This document shows positions 24,087-36,400 of a stretch of 64,000 bases of DNA, one piece after another; positions within the stretch are counted from its first letter, which is position 1, and each line of letters starts with the position of its first letter. Source of the stretch: Morinoia aosen (taxonomy: Eukaryota; Arthropoda; Malacostraca; Amphipoda; Talitridae); contig CM059562.1 of the NCBI GenBank assembly GCA_030386875.1, forward strand, positions 76,504,095-76,568,094, written 5' to 3'. A model generated the notes under the pieces. That model was not told where the DNA came from, made no database searches, and saw nothing but the letters and a program-made list of their open reading frames with translations. A program made the translations under genes and the position numbers.

Positions 24087-24857
24087 CGAGGCCTGTCGAA
24101 AAAGTATCCGACCTTAATTTTTCCCGCGCAAAGTAGTGATTCTAAGGCGGCGCCACTGTGCACGGTGGAAGGAGGAATCTTAATGCGCATGCTTGACTTT
24201 TTTCACCGCATTCACTTGGGCCAGTCACTGGCTGGTGGTCGCCAAGTAAGGTGCTGTTCTAAGTGTTTGTCGGATTTAGTTTTCTTGCAAGATGACTGAA
24301 CGAATTGAGCAAAGACACTGCATCAAATTTTGTCAAAAGCTTGGTGATTCTCAAATTGAAACAATTCGTAAGATTCAGCAGGTGTTTGGGGAAGATGCTA
24401 TGGGTGTAACACAAATTAAGGAGTGGTTCAACCGATTCAAAGATGGCCGCACATCAGCGGAGAGTGAGCAGCGTTGTGGCAGGCGTTGTGGCAGGCCGCA
24501 CATTCATCCCATTTGATCCGCAATTTCTTGGCCAAACATGGAATTACGACCGTTCGCCAACCTCCCTACTCTCCAGACCTGGCTCCTTGCGACTTCTGGT
24601 TGTTTCCAAAATTGAAGACACCACTGAAAGGATCCCGTTTTGAGAGTAGAGAAGAGATAATGCGGAACGCGACGACAGAGCTGAACACCATTCCAAAAGA
24701 AGACTTCCAGAGGTGTTTCCGGCAGTGGAAGGATCGGTGGGCTAAGTGTGTGGAAGCACAAGGAGCCTACTTTGAAGGGGATTAGGGTCCCAACCCCGTC
24801 AGGTTGTTGAAGTATTTTTTCTGGCCAAAGGTCGGATACTTTTTCGACAGGCCTCGT
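24087..24857 (+). mobile_element. Internally deleted mariner with perfect inverted ends
   Basis: A 771-bp element flanked by TA (24085-24086 and 24858-24859). The terminal inverted repeats begin CGAGGCCTGTCGAAAAAG and match perfectly for 29 bp (24087-24115 against 24829-24857). Full mariners are about 1.3 kb, so roughly 0.5-0.6 kb is missing from the middle. The perfect ends suggest recent movement, which must have relied on a transposase from another copy. Confidence 0.93.
24292..24785 (+). pseudogene. mariner transposase, central part deleted
   Basis: The N-terminal helix-turn-helix region is intact from the ATG at 24292 (MTERIEQRHCIKFCQKLG ... VTQIKEWFNRFKDGRTSAE) for about 64 residues. 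The sequence then jumps, with a frame change, to the C-terminal third: HGITTVRQPPYSPDLAPCDF with the third catalytic Asp of the D,D34D triad, then WLFPKLK and a tail ending YFEGD at 24785. The first two catalytic Asp blocks are missing, so it is catalytically dead, although the DNA-binding half might fold. At the junction (24472-24495) the 12-bp segment GCGTTGTGGCAG is nearly duplicated, a likely scar of the deletion. Confidence 0.9.
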
Positions 24858-24859
24858 AG

Positions 24860-25666
24860 ATACGATACTTTAGCATAAACATACATTTCATGTGTGCTTT
24901 GTTATTTTGATATCGTTTGTTTCGTCTCGACATTGACAAGCAAGTCATTATTTTGCGACCACTATATTTTACACCGGTACTTTCTTGAGAATCGATTTTG
25001 AAAATATCTGATCGACTGCGGGTATCCTAACGAATACAAGATTTCGCTTCAAATAAAGTTTCACCGCCCAAGTATGTATTTTCAGCACATTAATGTTCTG
25101 ACTACTGCATTTTCGGTTATATTCAACTTCAACATGCATCACCGAAAAAGATGTTTCCAACAGACGCGGGAAAGACTATGCTGATACAGAGCCAGACTGA
25201 GGGAGTATCGAAGTACACATACAATGATCAGAAAAAAAGCGGAGTAACTGCAAAGACGAGCAGGAAGGAGTCGCGATGGAAGAGATTGATACAAAATAGA
25301 CTTAAACTTAAATAAGGAAGAATTAAAATTACAGATGATAAATACCAACAATGTCTTCGAAAGAAAAGCCGGTTCAATAGGAGAAAGAAACAAACTTGAC
25401 CAGCGAACAGAAGTTACCATCAGAGCAAGAAGCAATGAACTAGGTTTCGCTGATTTATTGTTATTTTTGAGCAATGGGATAACTTCACGGATTGAAGGCT
25501 GCAACACCAGCGACGATGATGATAAAATTCCCATTGCATCAAGTGTGAGTGATTCCATAGGAGAAGAAATTCACAGCTGTGCAAATAAGGAACTAAAAAT
25601 GCAAGAGCTATACCTATTGCCGAGGAACGTCGACTGCTCATCACTGAATAACGAAGTCTTTATCAA
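24860..25666. other. Intergenic sequence with an unsupported 134-codon frame
   Basis: Open frames overlap on both strands (25139-25558 minus, 25335-25739 plus). The plus frame is hydrophilic and ends inside the neighbouring MITE. No motif or splice context supports either. Confidence 0.3.
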
Positions 25667-25885
25667 ACACGTTAACTGCCATGTGAGCCACCGGTGGTAC
25701 ATGGAGGGAATTTTCATGATGCTGCTAAGCGACCAGTAGTCACAAACTCAATTTTCTTACATAATTAATCAAAGCTAAATGAAGGCACAATCCTTAACGT
25801 TTGAAGTTTTCAAAATTGTTTACTGCATCTGACTCTGAATTTGAGTTAATATTGAACTATAGTTTAACCCATGACTGTTAAAGAG
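25667..25885 (+). mobile_element. piggyBac-like MITE family A copy
   Basis: 219 bp. Left flank TCAA (a mutated TTAA) and right flank TTAA (25886-25889). The ends read ACACGTTAACTGCCATGTGAGCC and GACTGTTAAAGAG. The body matches the family A elements at 22332, 30091 and 53261, in the same orientation as 53261. Confidence 0.75.
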
Positions 25886-25889
25886 TTAA

Positions 25890-26678
25890 TACTCAGCTCG
25901 TCAGGAGTATAGCACATACTTCAGAACAGACAAGGTCCTTCCCGATGATCCAACAGCGGCTGACTGCTATCCAGCTGATTTTTTAATTTACTTGTGCCTT
26001 CCGGGATGAATGCCACCTAATAGACTTCAATTGAAACCACAATCGATCATGAATCTTACTAGAATAGAAACATGTGAATTCGAATGGTTTATGCAATGGC
26101 CCCAGGTTCGACGTTCTGTGATTGCATCCACAACATTCAATAATTGAAGCAACTGATATCAGCGGTAATTTGATCGCCAGAAGCGTGTTGATTCCGAGAC
26201 TAAAGCTCGATCGCACCAGATGATACGAAAATCCCATGTATACCGGTAAGGACGCAATTTTTAGTGAAACTGTCATGCCATGACGGTAAACAAGAGTCAG
26301 GGACAAACGTGTGACAAAGTTGGCTTTCCATGCGTTCGTAAGCAGGAAGATGGAAAAATTGTAGTAATTGACTCAGATAAAAAAGAGAATGTGGCGGCAG
26401 AACAGTCGCCAAAAAATTTTTGCAGACAAATATTAGCATGCCTTTAAAGAAATCCTTTGCACTGCTTTAATTAGACTTTGAAATCTATACTAAATCAGAC
26501 TGTAAATAAAACTTTCTTGATTACTTCTGTATTCAAAACATTTTTGACAAAACCGTTGTCGAAGGATAATTCTCGACTGTGGTACTTAATGATTAATAAA
26601 ATACATAAAATTCGATTGTAATATCGATCGTGAAATTTAAATGGTACTGGCTGGTCTATAATAATTAAATCGTTCACT
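25890..26678. other. Intergenic sequence
   Basis: No supported gene. Minus-strand frames of up to 107 codons (25983-26306) show no recognisable motif. Confidence 0.35.
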
Positions 26679-27048
26679 CCTCAGAGAGATAAAACTACTG
26701 TATCTATGGGAATTTGCGCTCTTAGGGGGAAAATGTGAGGTCTCTATATAGCTGGAGGAAGCGTAAGCCTTCTTTTTATTATAACAAGATGGGTTTTTGT
26801 TTTGTAGTGGGCCACATTTTTCGGCTCACTACTGTCCTGTTTTTCAGCCCTTATTACTGTCTTCTCTAACTTTTATCTTGTTTGATAAACTTTCTTTTCT
26901 TACTGTTTCTATGTGCAAGGGATTTTGAGCGAGAACACGCCGTGTGCATATGTTCCAAATCTCTGAGCTCCATGCTAAATGGTGCCTTCATCCTTCCTCT
27001 CTTTGGGGCACCTTTGGTGTGGTTGGGGAGGCCTAAACTATCTCATGA
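26679..27048 (+). repeat. Dispersed repeat family R, full-length copy
   Basis: Head CTCAGAGAGATAAAACTACTGTATC through TTTTTCAGCCC and the GCGAGAACACGCC core to GGGGAGGCCTAAACT. Near complete. Confidence 0.85.
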
Positions 27049-27132
27049 TTTAATTGTTCAAAATCCCGTTGTAGCAAATCAATGTTCTCTTATAATGTTA
27101 CTCAGGCTTAAATAAAGATTTACCATGTGGGC

Positions 27133-27341
27133 CGCAGCGTGAGCCGCCGGTGTATATATACGAAAGGAATTTTCATAGCGCTGCTGACCGTCATGTAGTC
27201 GCAAACTTAATTTTTGTAAGTACTTGATCAAAACAAAGTGAAAGCACGATCCAGTTAATGTTTGCTACTTTCAAAATGACTCGCAAGAATTTCAAATTTT
27301 AATTGAATTCTGACCTTCGGTTCAATTAACCTATCGCGTGT
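27133..27341 (+). mobile_element. piggyBac-like MITE family A, diverged copy
   Basis: Carries GTGAGCCGCCGGTG, TTTTCATAGCGCTGCTGACC and CCAGTTAATGTTTGCTA in family A order and ends CGCGTG before TTAA near 27342. The left end is not well preserved. Confidence 0.6.
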
Positions 27342-27632
27342 TAAAGCAGCTGTTTGTCTGTGTTCGCTGCTCCATCGCAAGCCAACCTTTCCCTAAATTT
27401 AAGGTCGGTAGCACACCTACCGCACGCAGGTCCCTCCAGCGTGTCGCTCTCTCGCCCGAGGTTGGCGAAGAAAATCCCTCGGTGGCAAAAACAAGCGCAA
27501 CTTTAGCGCAGTTTCGCGGAGGCTAAAAACTGAGGTGGTCGTAAAACGCGAACTACAGTAGATCCTCAACCCGAGCTGCGTGCTTGAACGGAGCCGATGT
27601 ACGAGTTTAAAAGTGAACCTGGTGCTTCTTAA

Positions 27633-27803
27633 CACGTTGACCCTGTTGGGTTAAACAGATGTTCAATTTTTAATTTAAAATCAAAAATTGTCTGCAATTT
27701 TCTAACTACCAAACATTGACTGGGTTCATTAAACACCTTCGATTTCAAAAGATTGTTGAAACTTTTCAAATGACTTATCGATGGGTCATATCACAAGCAA
27801 TAT
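27633..27803. mobile_element. piggyBac-like MITE family B copy, TTAA-flanked
   Basis: 171 bp between TTAA at 27629-27632 and TTAA at 27804-27807. The left end is CACGTTGACCCTGTTGGG. The body contains AACATTGACTGGGTTCATTAAA and ATCGATGGGTCATATC. Noncoding. Confidence 0.75.
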
Positions 27804-27807
27804 GTTA

Positions 27808-29040
27808 ATATGGGATTCTGATTTTTGTTGTGCCCTTCACCGTAAAAATTTAGTTTCTTTGTACGGCAACGTGAAGAGTATGAATGATGTCCAGCTACTT
27901 TGGTATCCAAATTTTAAGGTACAGACAATTGTTAAGTACGTCATAACATTCTTCGCAGAGCTGCACCAACCTAATATAATTTGCTCTGTACATGCAATGA
28001 TTTAACGTTCCTTGAAGACAAATACAACCAATTCGTTCAATATATTCGAATTTAACTGGTTTAACAAGTGTTGTATTACATTTACAAATAAAAGCGTTGT
28101 GTTCTGTACATAAATGAATACTAATTAAAGATTTTTTTGATAGCTTATGCATTACTAAGAACGATCATTAAAGACAGACAGCTCTGAATATAATCCGATA
28201 AATTCAAAATTAATCTGCTAATCAAAGCACGCAAGAATTTACGTCCAAGGTTACTAAATTTTACGGCTCTCAGCGCTCCGAGATAAATTTCGTCCATTTT
28301 CATGGAAGTTGATTACGAACTGTCTGAGCTTCATAAAAACAATATTCAAACGAGGGAGATAAAGACTGTGGCTCGCACAGGAGTCTCCGTCTGTCGAGTA
28401 CGGGCGGTTGTCTCCGGGGAGGAATGTTTTACCGGCGTGCCGACATCTGAATGTGCGCTGAGATGAATGAGTGAGCAAATAAAAATGTGAAACTGGAGCG
28501 AGCTTTTAAAAGGGCGTGAACAATGTGTCCTCATTGCAACGAGACGTGCTGTACAGCAAATAAGATTTTACGGTTAGATAAAATGACACAGAAGCACTCT
28601 TAATACCGACTTTGCTGATAACGGCCCTTTTTGGGCAGTAGACAAAATTTCCGTAATGATGACTGTGTTCAATGCAGCTATAGGTTGTCTTGGTGGACGT
28701 AGCGCACGAGGCAGGCTCAGAAGAAAGTATACCGCGCGAGTGAGCTACGCGTCACTGTTCTGTGTTCACGCAAAAGATTTTCTGCTGAGTTGGTCTGGAT
28801 ATTGTTTCTTCAGAATGAGTGTTTTCGTTGCGAAAATTGGAAGGAGTTCAGTAAAACTACCAGAATCGTTTTAAGAGATCACTATTTTGTTCTAGCTACA
28901 GTGCAATTGAATCGGCCAGCAATATGCGTCCCAAAAAAAAGCCTGCAAAAATTATGGTGTTCTGTTAGAAAAACTTCATTGTGAAACGTTGAAGGTCTTC
29001 TTCTCCAAGCACACCACTTAGCCGTACTGCGATGCGAGAT
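27808..29040. other. Intergenic sequence
   Basis: No supported gene. Several 60-85 codon frames on both strands without motifs. AT-rich apart from short patches near 28370-28450. Confidence 0.35.
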
Positions 29041-29059
29041 TAGACTTTGAAAACAGAAA

Positions 29060-29730
29060 CCAAGGCTAGACCTGCGCACCACACCTAGGAATTGTACAAG
29101 AAAGCAATACTGGACCTGTGCACCACACCACACCTTGGAATTATACCAGAAACCAAGGCTAGACCTGCGCACCACACCTAGGAATTGTACCAGAAAGCAA
29201 GACTGGACCTGTGCACCACACCAGACCTTGGAATTATACCAGAAAGAAAGACAGGACCTGTGCACCACACCACACCTAGGAATTGTACCAGAAAACAAGG
29301 CTAGACCTGCGCACCACACCTAGGAATTGTACCAGAAAGCAAGACTGGACCTGTGCACCACACCACGCCTAGAAATTGTACCAGAAAGCAAGACTAGGCC
29401 TGCGCTCCACACCTAGGAATTATACCAGAAAGCAAGACTGGACCTGTGCACCACACCTAGGAATTGTACCAGAAGGCAAGACTGGGCCTGTGCACCGCAC
29501 CACACCTAGGAATTGTAACAGAATGCAAGACTAGACCTGCGCTCCACACCTAGGAATTATACAGAAAGCAAGACTGGACCTGTACACCACACCTAGGAAT
29601 TGTACCAGAAAGCAAGACTGGACCTGTGCACCACACCACACCTAGGAATTATACCAAAAAGCAAGACTGGACCTGCGCACTACACCAGGAATTATACCAG
29701 AAAGCAAGACTAGACCTGAGCACCGTCATA
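29060..29730. repeat. About 49-bp tandem repeat with CCTAGG core
   Basis: About 15 units alternate GACCTGTGCACCACACC, CACACCTAGGAATTGTACC and AGAAAGCAAGACTG segments. Unit length varies (about 40-52 bp) because the CACAC part is present or absent and the G(C/T)GC(A/T)CC block varies. Apparent open frames across it on both strands come from the repeat. Confidence 0.93.
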
Positions 29731-29822
29731 GGAAGTGGCAGCGAAGTTGCTTCAATCCCAGACCTGCGCTTACGCACCGCCGGTCAGCATCACCGCGCTG
29801 CGTGGCTCTCGAGTCGAAACCA

Positions 29823-30065
29823 TTCTGAAGCTCGTTTGTGGTAGATATTGGTTTGTCCAGTGGCTGCAACATCGGCCAGCTCCTATTTCAATGTGAGGAA
29901 ACCGTCGGACACGCGTTCACGCGTTGTCCGGATACTGCGACGTTTGTTGCTTTTGAGGAGCCGAACAAACAGATAGGATTATTGTTGTGGGTAACCACCG
30001 CGGCTCCCTTCTAATATACAGTTGGAAGTTCTGGCACAGAGGAGCTTAATTTATCTTTAGACCCG
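29823..30065 (+). pseudogene. Possible LINE C-terminal zinc-finger remnant
   Basis: One frame reads CNIGQLLFQCEETVGHAFTRC, which has the Cys-x(n)-Cys-x-ET-x2-H-x4-C spacing seen at the C-terminus of many LINE polymerases, including ORF2 at 45586. It is not close to that element in sequence. Short and unsupported by flanking homology. Confidence 0.3.
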
Positions 30066-30090
30066 GAACTAGGGTTCTGTTCTGCCTTAA

Positions 30091-30311
30091 CACTTTGACT
30101 GCGGCAGGTGTTACTGAAATTTAATATTTAACGCAAATTTAAAGTCGATTTTAGTGAGCAAGGTTGAAAACAGCAAACATTAACTGGATCGTGCTTTCAT
30201 TTAGTTTTGATTTTGTACTTATGGAAATTGAGTTTGTGACTACTGGTCGGTCAGCAGCATTAAAAAAACTCCTCCAGTGACCACCGGTGGCTCACGTGGT
30301 AAAAGGAGTGT
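30091..30311 (-). mobile_element. piggyBac-like MITE family A copy
   Basis: Left flank TTAA (30087-30090) with CACTTTGACTGCGGCAGG. The right end is degraded (GGAGTG then TTGA). The body matches 22332-22549 in the same orientation. Confidence 0.75.
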
Positions 30312-32229
30312 TGAAGCATCCCCAAACTCTCGTTTAGATAAACTTAATTACTTTGAAAAAAGGAGCATTTTTTCCGTTTTCGTCCTTCCAACTTTCGTAC
30401 CAATAGAAAGTCTATTAAAAGGTTCAGTTATAGCGATCATTTTTATCAGGTCTTCCATTCAAACTGGAGGATTAGTTTCAGACGTTTGAAACGTTTGTGT
30501 TCGTTTTTAAATAAACAAATACGAAGTGTTATTATCACATGTTTTTCAAAAGTTGGAACCAATCTTATTAATTATTTCTCTACAAGATTCTCGTTTCTAT
30601 ACGTCAGTTTTTCGAAACTTTTCCGTCACTAATAAACCTCCACAGACACATCGCTTGAGCGCCCAAATTTCACATTTTTAGACTCAGATGATTGATCAAA
30701 GTTTCCGAAATTAATGTTAAGCAATTCTGGGGTACTACGGCTGAATGAAAATCCTCTCAGTTTCATCTTTTTTACTCTATCATTTTAACAGAATGCAAAT
30801 ATTTTTGGAGCTCCCAACTTTTATCACTGGAGGTAACTATAGGCCTACCCACTACTGTTTGTCATATTTTGGCTAATTTTTTTGCGTAAAGCCATACTCG
30901 GTAAAACTTTTACAATTCTCCTCGTACTTTCGCTACTCGTAGTATTACCTCAAACTTCCCATTTCGATAGCGTAGTACTTTCATTACGAGAAAATTCTTT
31001 GCGAGCTAAGTGAAAAATATACCCTATCATTTTATACATATCGAGATTATGTATGCTACGGTACCCTCGTTCAATAAAAAGTTGTTCTTTTAATCGCAGC
31101 GTTTTCAGTAGACCATTCTATAGTTCGCCGAGCTGAACTACGATGTCCAAGAGCTCCTAGCTCACTATGTCTTCTGAGTATTTCCAGAGGTGTGCTGCGT
31201 AATAATTCATCTATATCTTGCGAAGTTAGTTACCCTAGGAGGATTTGATAAGATTGCTAAGCCGCTTTAGAGCAGAGGCATACGACAGATGTGCTCTCTA
31301 GTCGGCTTACCTGTGGAACTTTGCTCTCCCCACAGACAGGCGCGAGGATGCGAGTTGCAGGATGTTCCTACTTAGGAATTCATTTTTCTCTCCTTTTATT
31401 TCTTATTCTTCAGTGACGAAAGTCACCGTATTCCACATAGTCTGTTCACAATTGTCTCATGTCCACTTCTTCTAGCATTTATTCAGTTCATTAGCATAAA
31501 GATGAACACCTTTTGAAATGCCATTTCGGTAGCTTTACCAGTAATAATGTATATGTATGTAATATTTTCCTGAATTCGTCGCCCGCATGGATTCTACTCA
31601 AATATTCAGAGTTATCCATTTACTTTTCATGCCAGGCTTAAAGATAACGTACTGAAATTACAGCGGCTTAGCTCAATCAAAACAACCATTTTCCAGCTCA
31701 TTATTCACTGATAAATGTACGCGTCGTCGAAAACCCCAAATTGATACACCTTGCTACAACACAGAAGTACCCCAAGTAATACGAAAGTTACCCCAGGTAA
31801 CATTAACTACAGTTAATTTTACCTTAGGTAGCATTAATCACACTCCCTGCGTGTACACAGAAATATCCCTATATAGTAAAACGCCAAGTGTCCCTCGCTG
31901 TAGACCCTTCGACAGTTGCGTCTCGTCTGCCAAGTTGCGCACTGCGAGCACTCCTTTCATATTTTAGGCCAGACTTGTAATCAAACTTCACAAGATTCCA
32001 CTCAAGAGTTAACAAGTTTTGAGCCGCAAACTTTCAGCGGGTGTTTCGAATTAATCTTCCATTGCCATCATGCGAGAGATTTTTTGATGACGCCAGTACG
32101 CACTCGCATGTTAGACGAGCCAAATGTCGAGTTTCCGGCGGAGATGTCCTCTTCTCGGGGGCATTGCTTCAGTTTTTCGATGGTTTTGTTGCTGTTTTGG
32201 GGAGCAGCGATTGTGAAAATATAGTGCTG
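30312..32229. other. Intergenic sequence
   Basis: No supported gene. Frames of up to 102 codons (31916-32224) lack motifs. Irregular TTACCCCAGGTAA-like words recur at 31765-31840. Confidence 0.35.
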
Positions 32230-32231
32230 TT

Positions 32232-32455
32232 GTGACTCTTAGCTTACCTGTTTGCTTGCCTGCTTGTTTGCCTGCCTGCTTGTTTGCCTGCTGCTTGCAT
32301 GCTGCTTGCCTGCTTGCTTGCCTGCTTGTTTGCCTGCTTGTTTGCCTGCTTGTTTGCCTGCTTGTTTGCCTGCTTGTTTGCCTGCTTGTTTGCCTGCTTG
32401 CTTGCTTGCCTGCCTGCTTGCCTGCTTGCTTGCTTGTTTACCTGTTTGCTTGCCG
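32232..32455. repeat. TGCTTGTTTGCC 12-bp minisatellite
   Basis: Tandem TGCCTGCTTGTT units (4-bp subunits TGCC, TGCT, TGTT). Overlapping Cys/Leu/Ala-rich frames in three phases, and one on the other strand, come from the short period. Confidence 0.93.
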
Positions 32456-32553
32456 ACCAGTGTGGCACCAGCACCCAGTGTGGCACCAGCGCCCAGTGTG
32501 GCACCAGCGCCCAGTGTGGCACCAGCGCCCAGTGTGGCACCAGCGCCCAGTGT
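32456..32553. repeat. 18-bp tandem repeat CAGTGTGGCACCAGCGCC
   Basis: Just over five units with one early variant (AGCACC). The plus strand can read APAPSV six-residue repeats, but the same DNA is also open in other frames, and there is no start or splice context. Confidence 0.93.
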
Positions 32554-33375
32554 GGAGTTTGAACTAAATTAGAAACATTCACCCGCTTGACCCAGTAATT
32601 TGCTTAAGACGCTGATTCCAGTTCGGCGTGGAAAAAGTTTCATCAATCGAGAGTTCTGTAGGATATAAGCACATCATTGCATCAAAATCGGACGATACTG
32701 AATGTGAATTTACTGATTTCATTTTTATCTGATTCAATTGGGCAATACTTCAAGGATTAAGGATGTTATTTCACACACGTGAGCACTTTTCATACTGACC
32801 CATTGTAATTCCTTAATTTTTAATAATCATTGGCTCTGCACTACACATGTAGTGTGTGGAGTTGATCACAATTATTTACATACGTTAGGTATTGGGTTTA
32901 CTCCCACTAGGTTCAAAGATAATTGGCTTCCCATCAGTGTATATATTTTCTTGAACCTCTATGTGTTTCAACATCGTCAGCTGCGCTCTGTTCAATATTT
33001 ATTTAAGGATGGTTTAGTCGAAGACTCGTTTCAAAATTTTCTCTTCGTTTAACATAACAAAGCATAATGCTGCAGTCAGAGCAGCTCCTCATTGGTGTAA
33101 GTCCGTGTAACCGAAGAAAAAACCTTTTAACTCATTTTTCAGAAATATTTTTTCTGTTCGTTTAACTAGTCATGTCACATTCAGTTCACTTTTTCGCCCG
33201 GGCCACCCGTAAGGCGATACAGGATGAGGGCCGACACGACACATGACGTATTTTTTTCAGTCAGTTGCTTTCAAGCTGCAAGAAATACCGCCTGATTCTT
33301 TTGAACGCGTCGTTGAGAACGATATGAGCGCATAGAGGGCTCACCAGGACAGAAAATTCGGAGTGTCCCCCTGCA
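32554..33375. other. Upstream region of the secreted-protein gene
   Basis: No gene was recognised. This is the likely upstream regulatory region of the gene whose TATA box is at 33376. I could not identify specific factor sites. Confidence 0.4.
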
Positions 33376-33410
33376 TATTTAATGCCGAGGTTTGCCCATA
33401 TTTGCAGTCA
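33376..33410 (+). promoter_or_regulatory. Predicted core promoter: TATA box and initiator
   Basis: TATTTAA at 33376-33382 lies 30 bp upstream of the A (33406) in GCAGTCA, a near match to the arthropod initiator TCAGT. Transcription from 33406 would give a 5' leader of only 26 nt before the ATG at 33432. Short leaders are common in insect cuticle and secreted-protein genes. The start site is inferred from spacing only. Confidence 0.5.
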
Positions 33411-33431
33411 GGTCTCGGTCATACAATTGTG

Positions 33432-36400
33432 ATGAAGGTAATTCCTCTTCCTTCTCGCTCTCCGTGTTGACTTCTGCAAAACGGCCAACTTTTCTCCACT
33501 GCCGGGCTTTCGTCGCCGAGTTTTCGGGAGGTTCTCAAATTGAAGAAACACTGACGACTTGTCGTAGAATTGCGTCACCATTTTTCTTGCACCTGCAGTA
33601 AAAATTGTTTTCTAGAGGTGCAGTCGACGATTTGAATTGTGTTGAAGTTTTTCTTTTCCTATAACTTTTCCTATTTCCTATAGATATAATATATTATAAA
33701 ACATTTTAAATGATCAATTTCTTGGTAAATATTTTTTTTATTTCTGCATGAATATAAAATGTCTAACAACAAACTAGCTAAAGTATTTCCACATTAAGAT
33801 GTCTGTGCAGCTCCAACGACAGCTTTCCACATGTTCATACGAACACCAAATGGCATAGAAATCACGGCTCCTACCCATTAAATTTCGCGCCATAAATTTT
33901 TGAATTTTTTTACTAATTTTTAACATATGCCAAATAATTGATGATGTTAGGGAACACCGTGAAGTACTACATCCCTCTTAAAATTCAGCAGAACAATAAA
34001 TAATGTCAAAGATGATTTCGAGAAAATAGGTGACACTGCTGGGATTTCGACAGAAGATAAAATATTATTGCGAAGTACGGCAATAAATGAATAATATTAA
34101 GAATTGTAGCAAATGAGTAAATATTGTTCAAGACCACATCATAATCTGTTGATTGCGAGTGTATTTCTGTTGATTTCCATTGTTATCACTCCTACTTAAG
34201 CACAAGGAAAAATATTTAAACAACTGTAAAACATCCAAAATATCGATGACGCTACTGAAAGAAATAACTGGTGAAATTAACCTCCATCCTTTTTTAGATC
34301 CAATTGTTGCGTTTCACTATCCTCAAGCTCTTGATTAAATTTACTCTAAGTCTTTAATATTATGTAGCGCTTTTGCTGTATAAACATATTTCTAAAATAC
34401 TTTGTATTTCAGGTCTCCTTGCTCTGGATCTGCGCACTGCCGACTCTTGCTCTCTACTGCGCTGCATTCGAAGACTACAAAGACGACGGCGAAGGCCTTG
34501 CGGAGGAAGGGCATCAGTTTGACGACCGGTATCCGGCTTTTCAAGGCACTGCCAGGGATCATCGTAGCGTTCCCAAGACTCTAGGAGATCTTCAAGACTC
34601 GCAGACAGCTGACACGAGTCACAGGCAATGGAGCACTAGAATAGACTCCAATAATGGGCCCAGGGCTTACCGAAGCAACTGGAGAACACTTGATGGCAGG
34701 TCCAAAGTCGCCAACTGGCAAAGTCCGAGCTTCGCTGATGAAGTCGAAAATGTAGGATTTGCAGTTTACGATGATGAAGATTACTATCATGATCTGGACG
34801 GCATATTAGACAGATCAGTTTATGATGACTTGAACTGGAATTTAAATTCTGATTACGATGCTCAGTATGAATATACAGTTCCTGTTTTGAGGAGCCAGCG
34901 AGGCAAAGATGGTCCTTTCACTAGAGCTTTGGGTGCTTTCATTCAACCTCAGAAAGATTTTCCCAATGTACGGCCTAATCATCCACGCCCGTGGAATACG
35001 GTAATAAATACCTTCTCTCCCACTCAGTCTCGTGAGAAAAATTTGAATGTACATCGAAGCACAAGTTCTGCTTGGGGACCTCCACAGTCCCAGTTGCTCG
35101 CCTCAGCACCAACTATCCCTGTGAGGATGAACTCTCCACCTAGAGTAAGGGGAGCGAACTTTGGCTCTAAATTTATGGTTCAAGATGTAGGTGATGGTAT
35201 TTATACGTCACCATTTACATATCCCGCAAACTTCCCCATTAATGATCGAAGTAAAAAGAAGAAAAAAAAGTTGAGCTCGAATCCGCTGATTAGGATGAGA
35301 GAGTTTCTTCTAGGCGGTTACGAGCAGCAAGATACTGAGGAAAAACAAAACGATGAACAAGAACAGTTGGGAAATAACTTCTATTATTCGATAGCCCGAG
35401 AAAGAACCCTGAAGGATGAAAACACTTCTACCGATTCAGGAGGAAAAGCGAATATTTTACTCGTAGTCAATAAGGAAGGAGAAGATTCAATGTCCAAGAA
35501 ATCATCCGTTCCAAAATTCCCCCAAGGCCGCCCATACTTCGATCCAAAGTCATCAGCAAAGCCAATTGATTTCGATAAAACAGAGCAAGGAGAACCATTA
35601 ATCATAATCGACCTCGAGAAGGTCACGAAACTTGTAAAACAAGACGACTCTTCCGTTCAACCTGAAAGTGATAAGAAGCCTACAGATAACAAAAAGCCAA
35701 TTCCAGAAAATACAAGGAAGCCATTAGAAAATGTCGACTACACTGTACCAGTTCTTCCTCCGCGTTTACCCCACATAGAAGATTATTACGGATCTCTTGG
35801 AAACAATGACGTACTTCTTCTCTCACCACCGATAGGTGACAATTCTGATAGTGTTCAAAATTTACAAGATGATATGTTAGGCGCATTCTTAAATCCATTT
35901 TTGTACTCCGATGAGCTGCACGATTACAATCTGAACGACGACTTTAGCTCAGATGCTTACCCTCACCAACCAACATCTGATTCAATTTCTGTCAGCCCAC
36001 ACATGCCCTTCCGTAAAAACGTTTTGTTCAATCAACGCCCTCCTTTTTCTTCAGGCCTCCGACGCGTCCACGCAACTCAACCCAAGAAAATTAAAATCGT
36101 CAAAACGGGCGTCAGACCCTCGTTTCTACGCAAACCTCCGCGGCCTTACGGTTACCCTCAAACACATTTGCCTTATCCTCCTCTTCCAGTAACAAAGCCG
36201 TACGCCCCAGTTCACAATCCTCCGCTCTACGGTCACCACGGACACGGACAAAAGCCCCTCTTCAAGCCCCCATATTTGCATCACAAAGACGCTCACGGCT
36301 CTGGACAGGCACACAAGCACCATAATAAAGGTAGTTCACTGATCATTCTAGAAAATACATACCCTAAAGGGGATAGTTATTTTCCTAAAAAACCGGGTGT

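Noticed and set aside
25335-25739. 134-codon plus-strand frame
   Set aside because: It ends inside a MITE, overlaps a minus-strand frame of similar length and has no recognisable motif.
29060-29730. CRISPR-like regular repeat
   Set aside because: Units are contiguous without unique spacers and the context is eukaryotic. It is a minisatellite.
32232-32582. Cys/Leu/Ala-rich and Gln/Lys-rich frames of about 110 codons
   Set aside because: Products of the 12-bp and 18-bp repeats read in several phases. No independent coding support.
33382-33411. Alternative first exon reading MPRFAHICSQ
   Set aside because: Its donor (CAG|GTCTCG) is poor and it overlaps the predicted TATA/initiator. The ATGAAG|GTAATT exon has a better donor and gives a cleaner signal peptide.
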